Shown: positions 1 to 8,398, numbered from the stretch's first letter. The stretch: DNA of 64,000 nt from Paracoccaceae bacterium (GCA_030758115.1 JANREX010000030.1:1-64000), one strand, 5' to 3'. Notes: a model not told the origin generated them from the letters alone. Made by a program: numbers and translations.

Positions 1-40
1 TGATCGCCTGATCCAGCTGGGCCGAATAATCCACCGGCAT
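1..40 (-). CDS. N-terminal stub of a gene running off the left edge
   Basis: On the minus strand an ATG lies at 40 and reads MPVDYSAQLDQAI up to the window edge. An AAGAAGGGGG stretch directly upstream makes a good ribosome binding site, and the frame is open to the edge. Only about 13 codons are visible, so the function cannot be told. The site and frame suggest a real start, but so short a fragment could be chance. Confidence 0.4.
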   Translation of the reverse strand, partial: MPVDYSAQLDQAI

Positions 41-150
41 CCCCCTTCTTTCGTCCTTACCGGCCAACAGGAACGGCGCCTGTCGGCACCGTCCGCAATC
101 CTTGCAGGCTTTCGCGGTCGTGCTTTGTGTTTCCGGCATGGGATATTTCC

Positions 151-199
151 GTTCCATCTGACTTTGATTGAAAGGCTTCGGGCCTCAATCTGATGGAAC
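151..199. repeat. Nested inverted repeat (hairpin) of unknown role
   Basis: The outer arms GTTCCATC (151-158) and GATGGAAC (192-199) are perfect. The inner arms ATTG (167-170)/CAAT (186-189) and AGGC (173-176)/GCCT (182-185) pair around a TTCGG loop. It lies about 110 bp upstream of the truncated left-edge gene, so it could be an operator, a leader structure or a terminator. No T-run follows on either strand. Confidence 0.4.
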
Positions 200-218
200 G
201 CGAAGGTCGGGGGCAGAA

Positions 219-243
219 CGAAAAGTAGGACCACGGGTCCTAC
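219..243 (-). terminator. Intrinsic terminator of the acyl-CoA ligase operon
   Basis: A perfect 8-bp stem (GTAGGACC at 225-232, GGTCCTAC at 236-243) closes a three-base loop. On the minus strand it is followed by TTTTCGTT. It lies 122 bp downstream of the stop codon of the minus-strand acyl-CoA ligase, the last gene of its operon. Confidence 0.6.
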
Positions 244-364
244 CAAGGTCTGAGTTGCGGCTTGGGGTCGCCGGTTGATTGCCCTGGCCGGAAAGCCAAA
301 GGGATGCCCCAAGACCACCCCCGTTCTGTTTGGCCGCACGTCCAAAAAGCGGAACGGTGACCGA

Positions 365-1999
365 TCAGGACGCGGGTGTCATCAGGCGCGCGCGCAGGGC
401 GAATTTCTGGATCTTGCCGGTCGAGGTTCGCGGAATCGGCATGAAGATGAACCGTCCCGGCACCTTGTAGGGCGCCAGCTGTGTACGGCACCAGTGTTGC
501 AGCATGTCGGCATCCAGATGCTGACCCGGCGCGGCCTCGATGAAGGCGCAAGGTGTCTCGCCCCATTTCTCATGCGGCATGGCGACGACGGCGGCCACGG
601 CCACGGCGGGATGGCGATAAAGGGCCTCTTCGACTTCGATGGACGAGATGTTCTCGCCGCCCGAGATGATGATGTCCTTCGACCGATCCTTCAGCTGGAT
701 ATAGCCGTCAGGATGCATCACACCCAGATCGCCCGAGTGGAACCAGCCGCCGGCAAAGGCCTCTTGCGTGGCTTTCGGATTGCGGAAATAGCCCTTCATC
801 ACGACATTGCCGCGAAACATCACCTCGCCCATGGTCACGCCGTCGCGCGGGACGGGTTGCATCGTGTCGGGGTCCAGCACAGCCAGCCCTTCCAGCGGCA
901 GGTAGCGTACGCCCTGGCGGGATTTCAGTTTCGCCTGCGCGGCGGTGGGCAGATCTGACCAGGCCGCATGCCAGTCGTTGACGACGGCCGGGCCATAGGT
1001 TTCGGTCAAACCGTAGAGATGCGTGACATCGAAGCCTGCGGTTTTCATGTCCGCAAGCAGCGTCTCGGGCGGTGGGGCGGCGGCGGTGAAGAACTGCACC
1101 GCATGGTCAAGGGGCCGCTTGGCCGCCTCGGGGGCCCCGATCATCAGCGACATGACGATCGGTGCGCCGCAAAGATGCGTGACACCATGATCGGCAAGGG
1201 CGTTCCATATCTGATCCGCACGTACCTGCCGCAGGCAGACATGGGTGCCGATGATCGCGGACAGCGTCCAGGGAAAGCACCATCCGTTGCAATGGAACAT
1301 CGGCAAGGTCCACAGATAGACCGCGTGTTTCTGCATGGAGGACGTCAGCGCATTGCCCTGCGCCAGCAGATAGGCCCCCCGATGATGCGAGACCACGCCC
1401 TTGGGGTCACCGGTCGTGCCCGAGGTGTAGTTGATCGAGATCGCGTCCCATTCATCCGTCGGCATCAGCCAGGCGAAATCGGGGTCACCCGTGGACAGAA
1501 ACGCCTCGTACTCGGGCAAACCATCATGCACGGGTGTGGCGTCGAACACCGGATCATCATAGCGGATCAGCAGCGGGTTTACCGTCGCCAGCGCCAGCGC
1601 CTCTTGCATCAGGGGCAGGAATTCCCGGTCTACGATCACGATCTTCGCCATGGCATGGTCAAGCTGAAAGGCGATGATGGCCGCATCCAGCCGGGTGTTG
1701 ATCGCATGCAGGACCGCACCGCACATCGGCACGCCGTAATGGCATTCCAGCATGGCAGGCGTATTGGCCAGCAGCACCGACACGGTATCGCCGCGCCCGA
1801 TGCCCTGCGCCGCAAGGGCAGAGGCCAGTTGCCGCGACCGTGAATAGAAATCGGCATAGCTGCGCCGCAGGTTGCCGTGGATGATGGCCGTATGGCCGGG
1901 AAAGACCGTCGCCGCCCGTTCCAGAAACCCCAGCGGTGTCAGCGGTTGGTGGTTTGCGGGATTGCGGTCCAGATCGGTGTTGTAGGGGTTGGCATCCAT
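365..1999 (-). CDS. Acyl-CoA synthetase (AMP-binding, DmdB/medium-chain type)
   Basis: This ANL-superfamily ligase activates a carboxylic acid as an acyl-adenylate and then forms the CoA thioester. The phosphate-binding motif YTSGTTGDPKG sits near residues 191-201. A C-terminal GGENISSIEVEE hinge region and the catalytic-lysine motif STGKIQKF complete the fold over 544 residues, normal for the family. The opening MDANPYNTDLDRN resembles 3-methylmercaptopropionyl-CoA ligase (DmdB) and related roseobacter ligases. I chose the ATG at 1999, just after the stop of the upstream hydratase homologue; an ATG at 2011 would overlap it. It is the last gene of the operon with the DmdA-like, OsmC and crotonase genes. 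Substrate is inferred: methylmercaptopropionate or a short/medium fatty acid. Confidence 0.85.
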   Translation of the reverse strand: MDANPYNTDLDRNPANHQPLTPLGFLERAATVFPGHTAIIHGNLRRSYADFYSRSRQLASALAAQGIGRGDTVSVLLANTPAMLECHYGVPMCGAVLHAINTRLDAAIIAFQLDHAMAKIVIVDREFLPLMQEALALATVNPLLIRYDDPVFDATPVHDGLPEYEAFLSTGDPDFAWLMPTDEWDAISINYTSGTTGDPKGVVSHHRGAYLLAQGNALTSSMQKHAVYLWTLPMFHCNGWCFPWTLSAIIGTHVCLRQVRADQIWNALADHGVTHLCGAPIVMSLMIGAPEAAKRPLDHAVQFFTAAAPPPETLLADMKTAGFDVTHLYGLTETYGPAVVNDWHAAWSDLPTAAQAKLKSRQGVRYLPLEGLAVLDPDTMQPVPRDGVTMGEVMFRGNVVMKGYFRNPKATQEAFAGGWFHSGDLGVMHPDGYIQLKDRSKDIIISGGENISSIEVEEALYRHPAVAVAAVVAMPHEKWGETPCAFIEAAPGQHLDADMLQHWCRTQLAPYKVPGRFIFMPIPRTSTGKIQKFALRARLMTPAS

Positions 2000-2003
2000 C
2001 GGA

Positions 2004-2804
2004 TCAGGCATCCTGCCATTGGGGTGCGCGTTTTTCGATGAAGGCGCCGATGCCTTCTTCGGCGTCCCGTGCAAGCATGTTGTCGACCATCACGCTGGAG
2101 GCATAGGCATAGGCCTGCGTCAATGGCATGTCCCGCTGCGCGTAATAGGCGCGCTTGCCTGTCGCCAGGGTCATGCTGGATTTGGCGGCGATCTTGCGCG
2201 CCATCTGCATCGTCGCCTCCCGCAGGTCCTGCGGGGGCACGGCGCGGTTGACCAGCCCGATTTCGGCGGCGCGCGTGGCCGATGTCATGTCCCCGGTCAG
2301 CAGCATTTCCATGGCATGCTTGTCCGCCACATTGCGCGACAGCGCCACCATCGGGGTCGAGCAGAACAGCCCGATATGCACGCCCGGCGTGCTGAACTGC
2401 GCCGTGTCTGCTGCGATCGCCAGATCGCAGCTGGCGACCAGCTGACAGCCTGCCGCCGTCGCGATGCCGCTGACCTCTGCGATCACGGGCTTGGGGCAAT
2501 GGACGATTGCCTGCATGACGCCGGAACACATGGTCATGACCTTGGCGAAATAGGCTTTGCCACCTTCCGGCCCGGCACGGCCCGCCGTCATTTCCTTGAG
2601 GTCATGCCCCGCGCAGAAAGCAGGCCCGGTCGCCGCCAGAACGACCACGCGCACTTGCGGATCCTGGCCTGCGGCGATGAAGGCCGCGCCCAACTCGCCC
2701 AGCATCGCCTCGGACAGGGCATTGCGCCTGGCGCTGTCGTTGAGGGTCAGGCGCAGGATGCCCGCGTCGTCCAGCTCGCGCAGCAAGATAGGGTGTTCGG
2801 TCAT
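2004..2804 (-). CDS. Enoyl-CoA hydratase/isomerase family protein without catalytic glutamates
   Basis: The 266-residue crotonase-fold protein keeps the CoA-binding CAGHDLKEM segment (64-72) and the oxyanion-hole region near 112-120. The two general acid/base glutamates of hydratases are replaced. GGGCEL is AAGCQL, giving Gln121, and the PEILLG-type segment is PGVHIG, giving Gly141. This pattern resembles the ECHDC3-like branch, whose reaction is poorly defined. DmdD of Ruegeria, as I recall, uses Glu121 and Glu141, so this is unlikely to be an ordinary DmdD. An AGGAG site precedes the ATG. It lies between osmC and the acyl-CoA ligase, with tight spacing on both sides. Confidence 0.85.
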   Translation of the reverse strand: MTEHPILLRELDDAGILRLTLNDSARRNALSEAMLGELGAAFIAAGQDPQVRVVVLAATGPAFCAGHDLKEMTAGRAGPEGGKAYFAKVMTMCSGVMQAIVHCPKPVIAEVSGIATAAGCQLVASCDLAIAADTAQFSTPGVHIGLFCSTPMVALSRNVADKHAMEMLLTGDMTSATRAAEIGLVNRAVPPQDLREATMQMARKIAAKSSMTLATGKRAYYAQRDMPLTQAYAYASSVMVDNMLARDAEEGIGAFIEKRAPQWQDA

Positions 2805-2827
2805 GTTGGCGGCTCCTGTGGCGCGGT

Positions 2828-3277
2828 TCAGAGGATGGTGATCTCGACGCTGTCGGCCAGCGTGTTGGCAATGAAACAGTATCGGTGGGCACGGTCCTGC
2901 ATCTGTGCCAGGGCCGCGTCGTCAACCGTGAACCCTGTGTCGAAACGGACGACCGGGTGCAGGTCGATCCGCGTGACCGACATCTGGCCCTTGGCGTTCT
3001 TGCCCAGATGGGCCTCGGCATGGTCGTGATAGCTGGCCACCGGCCAGCCCGCTTTCGCGGCAAGCGCCAGGAAGGTCATCATGTGACAACTGGACAGGGC
3101 CGATGCGAGGGCCTGTTCGGGGTTGGTATTGCCGGCCTCGCCGCCCCAGTCCGGGGCGGCGTCGACCGGCAGATCGTAACGGTCGTTGAACTGGACCGTA
3201 TGCGCGTTCGTGTACTTGCCCGGCTCCAGCACAGGTTCGATGCGATGCCAATGCAGCGAAATCGAAAGATCAGACAT
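2828..3277 (-). CDS. OsmC family protein
   Basis: This 149-residue protein has the OsmC/Ohr fold signature NPEQALASALSSCHMM, with the first conserved cysteine, and a second conserved cysteine in HRYCFIANT. Family members reduce organic or fatty-acid hydroperoxides through a cysteine pair in the cytoplasm. I chose the ATG at 3277 (MSDLSIS) because homologues begin close to this point and the longer frame adds an unrelated stretch. It lies 28 bp downstream of the DmdA-like gene and 23 bp upstream of the crotonase. In this operon it might handle reactive sulfur or peroxide by-products, which is inference. Confidence 0.85.
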   Translation of the reverse strand: MSDLSISLHWHRIEPVLEPGKYTNAHTVQFNDRYDLPVDAAPDWGGEAGNTNPEQALASALSSCHMMTFLALAAKAGWPVASYHDHAEAHLGKNAKGQMSVTRIDLHPVVRFDTGFTVDDAALAQMQDRAHRYCFIANTLADSVEITIL

Positions 3278-3305
3278 TATTCGGTTCCCGAACTGAAAGA
3301 GACGA

Positions 3306-4445
3306 TCACGCGGCGGCAAGCTTTTTCTTCGGATCGAAGAAGGGACGCTCGACGATGGTGGCGCGTGTCGGACCGGACGGGGTCACCACCTCGATCTCCA
3401 TGCCGATATGGGCGTGATCCGCGGCAACCATGGCCAGGGCGATGTTCTTGTCCAGCCGCGGAGAGTAGACGGCCGAGGTCACCTTGCCGATGGCGGCGCC
3501 GTCCTTGTTGATGGGCCAGAAGGTGGTGTTCGGACCCTGCATCGGTTCGCAATCGATGATCAGGCCGACCTGCTTGCGGCTGACGCCTTCCTGCTGGATG
3601 CGGCGCAGCGCGGCCTTGCCGATGAAATCCGCCTCCATGTCGAGGTTCACCAGCCGGTCAAGCCCCAGCTCATAGGGGTTCGTGTTGATATCCGCATCGG
3701 CGTGATAGGACAGCATCCCGCCTTCGATCCGGCGGATCGAAGAGGTGTGGCCGGGTTTCAGCCCGAAGGCCATGCCGGTTGCCATGATCCGTTCCCACAG
3801 CGCGTCGCCATGGGCGCTATCGCGCAGGTAGATCTCGTAGCCCAGTTCGCTGGACCAGCCCGTGCGCGACACGATCAGCGGAATGCCATCCAGATCGACC
3901 TCGCGCAGCCAGTAATAGCGCAGGTCCATGATGCTGTCGCCGAACAGCGCCTGCATGATCTCGCCCGACTTGGGGCCCTGCAACTGAAGGGGCGACACAT
4001 CGGGCTCGCCAATGGTGACATCAAGGCCGGAATGCACCGCCACGCCCTGCGCCCACAGCAGGATGTCGCTATCGGCAAGCGAGATCCAGAAGTGGTTTTC
4101 CGCCAGGCGCAGCAGGATCGGATCGTTCAGGATGCCGCCATCGGCATTGGTGATCAGCACGTATTTGCACTGCCCCACCGCCATGGTCGACAGATCGCGC
4201 GGGGTCAGCATCTGGACGAACCTTGCGGCATCCGGGCCGGTGATCTCGACCTGGCGTTCGACGGCGACATCACACAGGATCGCATCATTCACGAGGTTCC
4301 AGAAGTTCTGCTCCGGGTCACCGAAATCGCGCGGGATATACATGTGATTGTAAACGGAAAATCCCTTTGCCCCCCAACGGACCGTTGCCTCGAAATAGGG
4401 GGATTTGCGGATCTGCGTGCCAAAACCGAAGCCGTCTGATGTCAT
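3306..4445 (-). CDS. DmdA-like GcvT-family methyltransferase (putative DMSP demethylase)
   Basis: The 379-residue protein belongs to the aminomethyltransferase (GcvT) family that moves methyl or methylene groups to tetrahydrofolate. Stretches such as VAVERQVEITGPDA, LTPRDLS, GILNDPIL, SLADSDIL and LQGPKSGE match what I recall of dimethylsulfoniopropionate demethylase DmdA more closely than glycine-cleavage T protein. RIEGGMLSY and NPYELGL are also typical. The length fits DmdA (about 370). The ATG at 4445 follows a GAGAAAG stretch. It heads the operon with osmC, the crotonase and the CoA ligase, downstream of an Lrp/AsnC regulator. DMSP is the best guess at substrate, but other N- or S-methyl donors such as glycine derivatives are possible. 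Confidence 0.65.
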   Translation of the reverse strand: MTSDGFGFGTQIRKSPYFEATVRWGAKGFSVYNHMYIPRDFGDPEQNFWNLVNDAILCDVAVERQVEITGPDAARFVQMLTPRDLSTMAVGQCKYVLITNADGGILNDPILLRLAENHFWISLADSDILLWAQGVAVHSGLDVTIGEPDVSPLQLQGPKSGEIMQALFGDSIMDLRYYWLREVDLDGIPLIVSRTGWSSELGYEIYLRDSAHGDALWERIMATGMAFGLKPGHTSSIRRIEGGMLSYHADADINTNPYELGLDRLVNLDMEADFIGKAALRRIQQEGVSRKQVGLIIDCEPMQGPNTTFWPINKDGAAIGKVTSAVYSPRLDKNIALAMVAADHAHIGMEIEVVTPSGPTRATIVERPFFDPKKKLAAA

Positions 4446-4463
4446 CTTTCTCGCCCTTGCTGC

Positions 4464-4475
4464 GTCGCCGGCGAC
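4464..4475. promoter_or_regulatory. Perfect 12-bp palindrome before the DmdA-like gene
   Basis: GTCGCCGGCGAC reads the same on both strands and lies 18 bp upstream of the DmdA-like start. It could be an operator or a leader hairpin close to the ribosome binding site. High GC makes chance palindromes common, so this is only a candidate. Confidence 0.3.
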
Positions 4476-4607
4476 AAGGCCGGGGACAGACTGAAACTGG
4501 CGAGACCTTAGAAGCGAAAGCAGCGTGAAAGCGGACCAAAGAAATCGAGACTTCAGACTGAACGGGCCGTTTTTCCGGCACAATGCAAACCGTTCGGTCG
4601 CGCGGCC

Positions 4608-5099
4608 CTATCGGCCCGCATGCGCGGCCAGTTTGGCCAGGTTGGGCCGGCTTGCCTTGACGCTGCGAGTCGCGATGTAGGTCATGTAGCGGTCGACCCC
4701 GATCTCGGCATCCTGCATCGCCTGCATCAGCGTCTGGAACAGCGCCAGGCTGGGGCACACGACCTTGAGCACATAATCCATGCCGCCACCTGTCGCGATG
4801 CATTCGGTGAATTCGTCATGGGCTTTGACGAAGGCCTCGAACCGGTCGAAATCGGCGGTTCTGTGATGGGTCAACGAGACGGTCACGATGACCTGGACGA
4901 AGTCGCCGATCTGCCCAAGCGCGATATCGCTGTGATATCCCTTGATGAAGCCCGCCGCCTTGAGCCGGTCCAGGCGCGCCCAGCACGGGGTGGGCGAGAT
5001 GTTGACGATCTCGGCAAGCCTTGTCTTGCTCAGCGGCCCATGCTGCTGCATCGCACTGAGGATGCGAATATCCGTCGCATCAAGGCCAAACCTTTTCAT
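4608..5099 (-). CDS. Lrp/AsnC family transcriptional regulator
   Basis: The 163-residue protein has an N-terminal winged helix-turn-helix (DATDIRILSAMQQHGPLSK, with SPTPCWARLDRLKAAGFI as recognition region) and a C-terminal RAM ligand-binding domain (MDYVLKVVC). Such proteins sense amino acids or related metabolites. The ATG at 5099 (MKRFGLD) gives the usual family length; an upstream ATG at 5123 would add eight residues. It is co-oriented with the DmdA-like operon, 162 bp upstream, and divergent from the amidase gene, so it probably controls one or both. An inverted repeat GCGGGCC/GGCCCGC (5133-5156) lies just upstream of its start. Confidence 0.9.
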   Translation of the reverse strand: MKRFGLDATDIRILSAMQQHGPLSKTRLAEIVNISPTPCWARLDRLKAAGFIKGYHSDIALGQIGDFVQVIVTVSLTHHRTADFDRFEAFVKAHDEFTECIATGGGMDYVLKVVCPSLALFQTLMQAMQDAEIGVDRYMTYIATRSVKASRPNLAKLAAHAGR

Positions 5100-5132
5100 T
5101 CGTTCGCGTCTCTCGCTTCCCATGCGCGGGAT

Positions 5133-5156
5133 GCGGGCCCTCGAAGGACGGCCCGC
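5133..5156. promoter_or_regulatory. Inverted repeat between the AsnC regulator and amidase
   Basis: GCGGGCC (5133-5139) and GGCCCGC (5150-5156) form perfect 7-bp arms in the divergent spacer, 34 bp upstream of the regulator start. It could be an autoregulatory site of the Lrp-type protein, although these regulators usually prefer more AT-rich sites. Confidence 0.25.
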
Positions 5157-5338
5157 CCCATTCTGGAACAACCCTATCGCGCGGTTTGCAAGGGGGCGCC
5201 GGAATTTGCGACCCATTCTTTGCCAACCGCGTCCATTTGGGCGAATGGGACATATGTTGCTTGCACGCTATCGGCTTTGCGTTGTTCGCCGCGCCGGAAC
5301 GTGCCTATCATCGGGTCGCGCCGGATCTGGGGGGAACG

Positions 5339-6733
5339 ATGTGCGATTTCAGTTTCAAAAGCCTTGAAGAGTTGAGCGAGGGGTTGGACCGCAAGGCCTT
5401 TTCCGCGACAGACCTGCTAGAGGCGGCGATCGCCCGGTATGAACGGCTGGAACCCCGGCTCAACATGTTCTGCCATGTCGATTTCGACGCCGCGCGCATC
5501 AGCGCCCGTGACAGCGACACTCGCATCCGGCGTGGCGAAAGGCTGGGCAAGCTGGATGGTGTCCCGACGTCGATCAAGGACCTGATCGCCGTGAAGGGCA
5601 TGCCGCAGCGGTTCGGCTCGCGCAGCACTTCCGCCGCCCCTGTGGCCGAGGATGCCCCCTCCGTCGCAAGGCTGCGCAAGGCGGGGGCTGTCATTCTGGG
5701 CAAATCCACGACCAGTGAATTCGGCTGCAAGGCCGTCGGTGACAGCCCGCTGACCGGGATCACCCGCAACCCCTGGAACACGGAAAAGACGCCGGGCGGA
5801 TCAAGCTGCGGTGCGGCGGCCATGGTGGCCGCAGGCCTTGTGCCCTACGCGATCGGCACCGATGGTGGCGGATCGGTCCGCATTCCCGCCGCGCTTTGCG
5901 GGCTGTTCGGCATCAAGGCACAATTCGGCCGCGTTCCGGTTTATCCGACCTCGGCCACCCCGACGCTTGCGCATGTCGGGCCTCTGGCGCGCAATGTCCG
6001 GGATGCCGCGACCGTTCTGTCGGCCATCGCGGGCTATGACAGGCGCGATCCCGCGACAGTCGCGGGGCCGCTGGCCGATCTGGATGCGGCGATGCGCGAC
6101 CCGCGCCCCCTGCGCGTCGCCTGGAGCCCGACCCTGGGCTATGGTCGCGTCGATCCCGAGGTGCAGCAGATCACCGCCAAGGCCGTGACCGCGATCGCCA
6201 ACCTGGGCGTCGAGGTGGATCTGGTCGAGCATGTGATGGATGACCCCGTCGATCTGTGGGCGGCGGAGTTTTATGCCGGGGTCGGCACCAAGCTGCGCCA
6301 GGTCTTGCTGGATGCGCCCGAAACGCTGGACCCCGCAGTTCTTCAGGTGCTCAAGATCGCCGTGTCGCAGGACATGGACAGCTATTACCGCCAGGTCTTC
6401 GAACGCTATGCGTTCCGCGAAAGGATGCGCCGTTTCTTCGAAGACTATGACCTGCTTCTGACCCCGACCTTGCCGGTCGCGGCCTTCGACGTGGGCCGTG
6501 ATGTGCCCCCCGGCCATGATGACCAGAGCATCGTGTCATGGGCGACCTTTACCTATCCGTTCAACCTGACAGGGCAGCCCGCGGCCTCCTTGCCGGTGGG
6601 CATGACAAGCGACGGTCTTCCGGTCGGTTTGCAGATCGTGGCGCCCGCGCATGACGAGGCTTCGATATTCACCTTGGCGGCCCGCTATCAGCGCGCCACA
6701 GAGCACGCCGCGGCGCTTCGCCCGCCGCTCTGA
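5339..6733 (+). CDS. Amidase signature family hydrolase
   Basis: The 464-residue enzyme hydrolyses a C-N amide bond. The Ser-cisSer-Lys triad is visible: Lys80 in SIKDLI, serines 155/156 in TPGGSSCG, and the nucleophile Ser179 in TDGGGSVRIP. Length is typical. The ATG at 5339 is chosen because GGGGGGAAC sits directly upstream and MCDFSFKSLEEL aligns with the family start, whereas a longer frame adds a cysteine-rich stretch unlike the family. It is followed by a RidA gene 174 bp downstream, also on the plus strand. The substrate is not evident. GatA is unlikely because gatCB are absent and the family match is general. Confidence 0.9.
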   Translation: MCDFSFKSLEELSEGLDRKAFSATDLLEAAIARYERLEPRLNMFCHVDFDAARISARDSDTRIRRGERLGKLDGVPTSIKDLIAVKGMPQRFGSRSTSAAPVAEDAPSVARLRKAGAVILGKSTTSEFGCKAVGDSPLTGITRNPWNTEKTPGGSSCGAAAMVAAGLVPYAIGTDGGGSVRIPAALCGLFGIKAQFGRVPVYPTSATPTLAHVGPLARNVRDAATVLSAIAGYDRRDPATVAGPLADLDAAMRDPRPLRVAWSPTLGYGRVDPEVQQITAKAVTAIANLGVEVDLVEHVMDDPVDLWAAEFYAGVGTKLRQVLLDAPETLDPAVLQVLKIAVSQDMDSYYRQVFERYAFRERMRRFFEDYDLLLTPTLPVAAFDVGRDVPPGHDDQSIVSWATFTYPFNLTGQPAASLPVGMTSDGLPVGLQIVAPAHDEASIFTLAARYQRATEHAAALRPPL

Positions 6734-6907
6734 GGATGCGGCTTTTTTCAGCACTCTGCAGCTGCAGGCCCTTGATTGCGCAGCCGCACCGCGCGCCCCG
6801 GTTCGGGCTGCGCCTGTTTCGATTGCCCACTGCCACGATCCATGGCCATCTGGCGGCAAAGACCCGCAAAGACCCGCAACAGCCGCGCCCAGCGAACGGA
6901 GAACCGC

Positions 6908-7303
6908 ATGCCCTATCCCACATTCCACATGATCGACGGCGCACCCCGGCCGGTTGCCACGTTTTCGCATGCCTCCGAAGTGGACGGCTGGGTGTTCCTG
7001 ACCGGGCAGATGCCGACATGGCCCGGCGAACCTGATCGCCCCTTGCCCGATGGGGTCGAGGCGCAGACACGCCGCGTGATGGACAACCTGATCCTGGTGC
7101 TGGAAGGAATGGGGCTGAGCTTGAAGAATGTCGCGCAGGCGCGTGTCTACCTCACGCATTTCGACCGCGACTACGAACCCATGAACGCAACCTACAAAAG
7201 CTATTTCGAAGAGGGCAAGCTGCCGGCGCGCACCTGCATCGGGGTCACCGGCCTTGCGGTCGGCGCCCTGGTCGAGATCGATATGGTCGCCAAGCGCGCG
7301 TGA
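6908..7303 (+). CDS. RidA family protein (enamine/imine deaminase-like)
   Basis: The 131-residue protein matches the RidA/YjgF/Rid family, which hydrolyses reactive enamine/imine intermediates from PLP enzymes. VFLTGQMP, the NLILVLEGMG helix, and the PARTCIGV and ALVEIDMVA strands carrying the conserved Arg and Glu are present. CGGAGAACC precedes the ATG at 6908. It follows the amidase and is convergent with the beta-keto acid cleavage enzyme, so it may serve the same small catabolic set. The substrate is unknown. Confidence 0.9.
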   Translation: MPYPTFHMIDGAPRPVATFSHASEVDGWVFLTGQMPTWPGEPDRPLPDGVEAQTRRVMDNLILVLEGMGLSLKNVAQARVYLTHFDRDYEPMNATYKSYFEEGKLPARTCIGVTGLAVGALVEIDMVAKRA

Positions 7304-7328
7304 CGCGGGCTTGAAGGGCTGACATCCC

Positions 7329-8264
7329 TCAGAAGGCGACGTTCGCAGCCCCCTTGAGGCCAAGCATCTCGCGCGCCTCGTCCGGTGTGGCCACTTCAAG
7401 GCTGAGGCCGGACAGGATTTCGCGGGCCTTGCGCACCTGATCCGCGTTGCTTTCGGCCAGCTTGCCCGGCGCGATCCACAGCGAATCCTCAAGCCCCACG
7501 CGCACATTTCCGCCTTGTGCCGCAGCCTGGGCGATGACCGCCATCTGGTTGCGCCCCGCGCCCAGCACGGACCAGATATAGGCATCCCCGAACAGACGGT
7601 CGGCGGTCCGTTTCATATGGGCCACGTCCTCGGGATGGGCGCCGATGCCGCCCAGCAGGCCAAAGACGGTCTGCACAAGGAACGGGGCCTTGACCAAACC
7701 GCGATCCACGAAATGCGCAAGGTTATAAAGATGGCTGGTGTCGTAGCATTCGAATTCGAAACGCGTGCCATTGGCGTTCCCGATCTTCAGGATGTGTTCG
7801 ATATCCGCGAAAGTGTTCTTGAACACCAGATCGCGGCTGGCTTCGAGGTGCTGCCGCTCCCACGGGTGCTGAAACTCCTTGAACCGGTCCAGCATCGGGT
7901 AAAGCCCGAAATTCATCGATCCCATGTTGAGCGATGCGACCTCTGGGCTCAGCTCTGCGGCGGGGCGCATGCGCTCTTCGACGGTCATGTGCGGGCTGCC
8001 GCCCGTCGTCAGGTTCAGAACCGCGCCGGTGGCTTGCTTGAGTTGCGGCAGGAAGGCGCGGAACGCATCCGGGTCCTGTGTGGGACGTCCGGTTTCAGGA
8101 TCCCTTGCATGCAGGTGCAGGATCGTCGCCCCGGCCTCGGCCGCGTCAAGGCTTTGCTGGATGATCTGCGCAGGCGTGACCGGCAGGTGCGGTGACATGC
8201 TGGGCGTGTGAATGGCACCTGTCACGGCGCAGGAAATGATGACTTTGCGTTTGGGGGTCGCCAT
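7329..8264 (-). CDS. Beta-keto acid cleavage enzyme (BKACE, DUF849)
   Basis: This 311-residue TIM-barrel enzyme belongs to the 3-keto-5-aminohexanoate cleavage enzyme family. Family members condense a beta-keto acid with acetyl-CoA to give acetoacetate and a new acyl-CoA. The zinc-binding HLHARDP motif (His50, His52) and the VGLEDSLW glutamate near the C-terminus are intact. The substrate class cannot be told; carnitine-derived dehydrocarnitine and amino-keto acids are known for relatives. It is divergent from the Old Yellow Enzyme gene over a 222-bp spacer. Confidence 0.9.
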   Translation of the reverse strand: MATPKRKVIISCAVTGAIHTPSMSPHLPVTPAQIIQQSLDAAEAGATILHLHARDPETGRPTQDPDAFRAFLPQLKQATGAVLNLTTGGSPHMTVEERMRPAAELSPEVASLNMGSMNFGLYPMLDRFKEFQHPWERQHLEASRDLVFKNTFADIEHILKIGNANGTRFEFECYDTSHLYNLAHFVDRGLVKAPFLVQTVFGLLGGIGAHPEDVAHMKRTADRLFGDAYIWSVLGAGRNQMAVIAQAAAQGGNVRVGLEDSLWIAPGKLAESNADQVRKAREILSGLSLEVATPDEAREMLGLKGAANVAF

Positions 8265-8360
8265 GTCGGGCCTTTCGCGGGATGCATGCCTGTCCTGCTC
8301 TACCCGACCGGTTCGCCCGCTTCAATCTTCGGCTTGCACGAACGCGCGCTATCAGAGGAT

Positions 8361-8398
8361 TTGCCGCGCGCCGCCGCAGGACCGGCCGCGCGCGGCAA
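8361..8398. promoter_or_regulatory. Perfect 10-bp inverted repeat in a divergent promoter region
   Basis: TTGCCGCGCG (8361-8370) and CGCGCGGCAA (8389-8398) are exact inverted copies 18 bp apart in the spacer between the beta-keto acid cleavage gene and the Old Yellow Enzyme gene. The site could be an operator shared by both genes. No regulator gene is adjacent. Confidence 0.35.

Larger units (their letters stand above)
41..364. other. Non-coding spacer with three hairpins
   Basis: No convincing gene lies here. The spacer holds three inverted repeats. The first is GTTCCATC/GATGGAAC at 151-199 with an inner stem. The second is GTAGGACC-acg-GGTCCTAC at 225-243. The third is CTTGGGG/CCCCAAG at 261-313. 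The middle one looks like the terminator of the acyl-CoA ligase operon. Confidence 0.5.
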
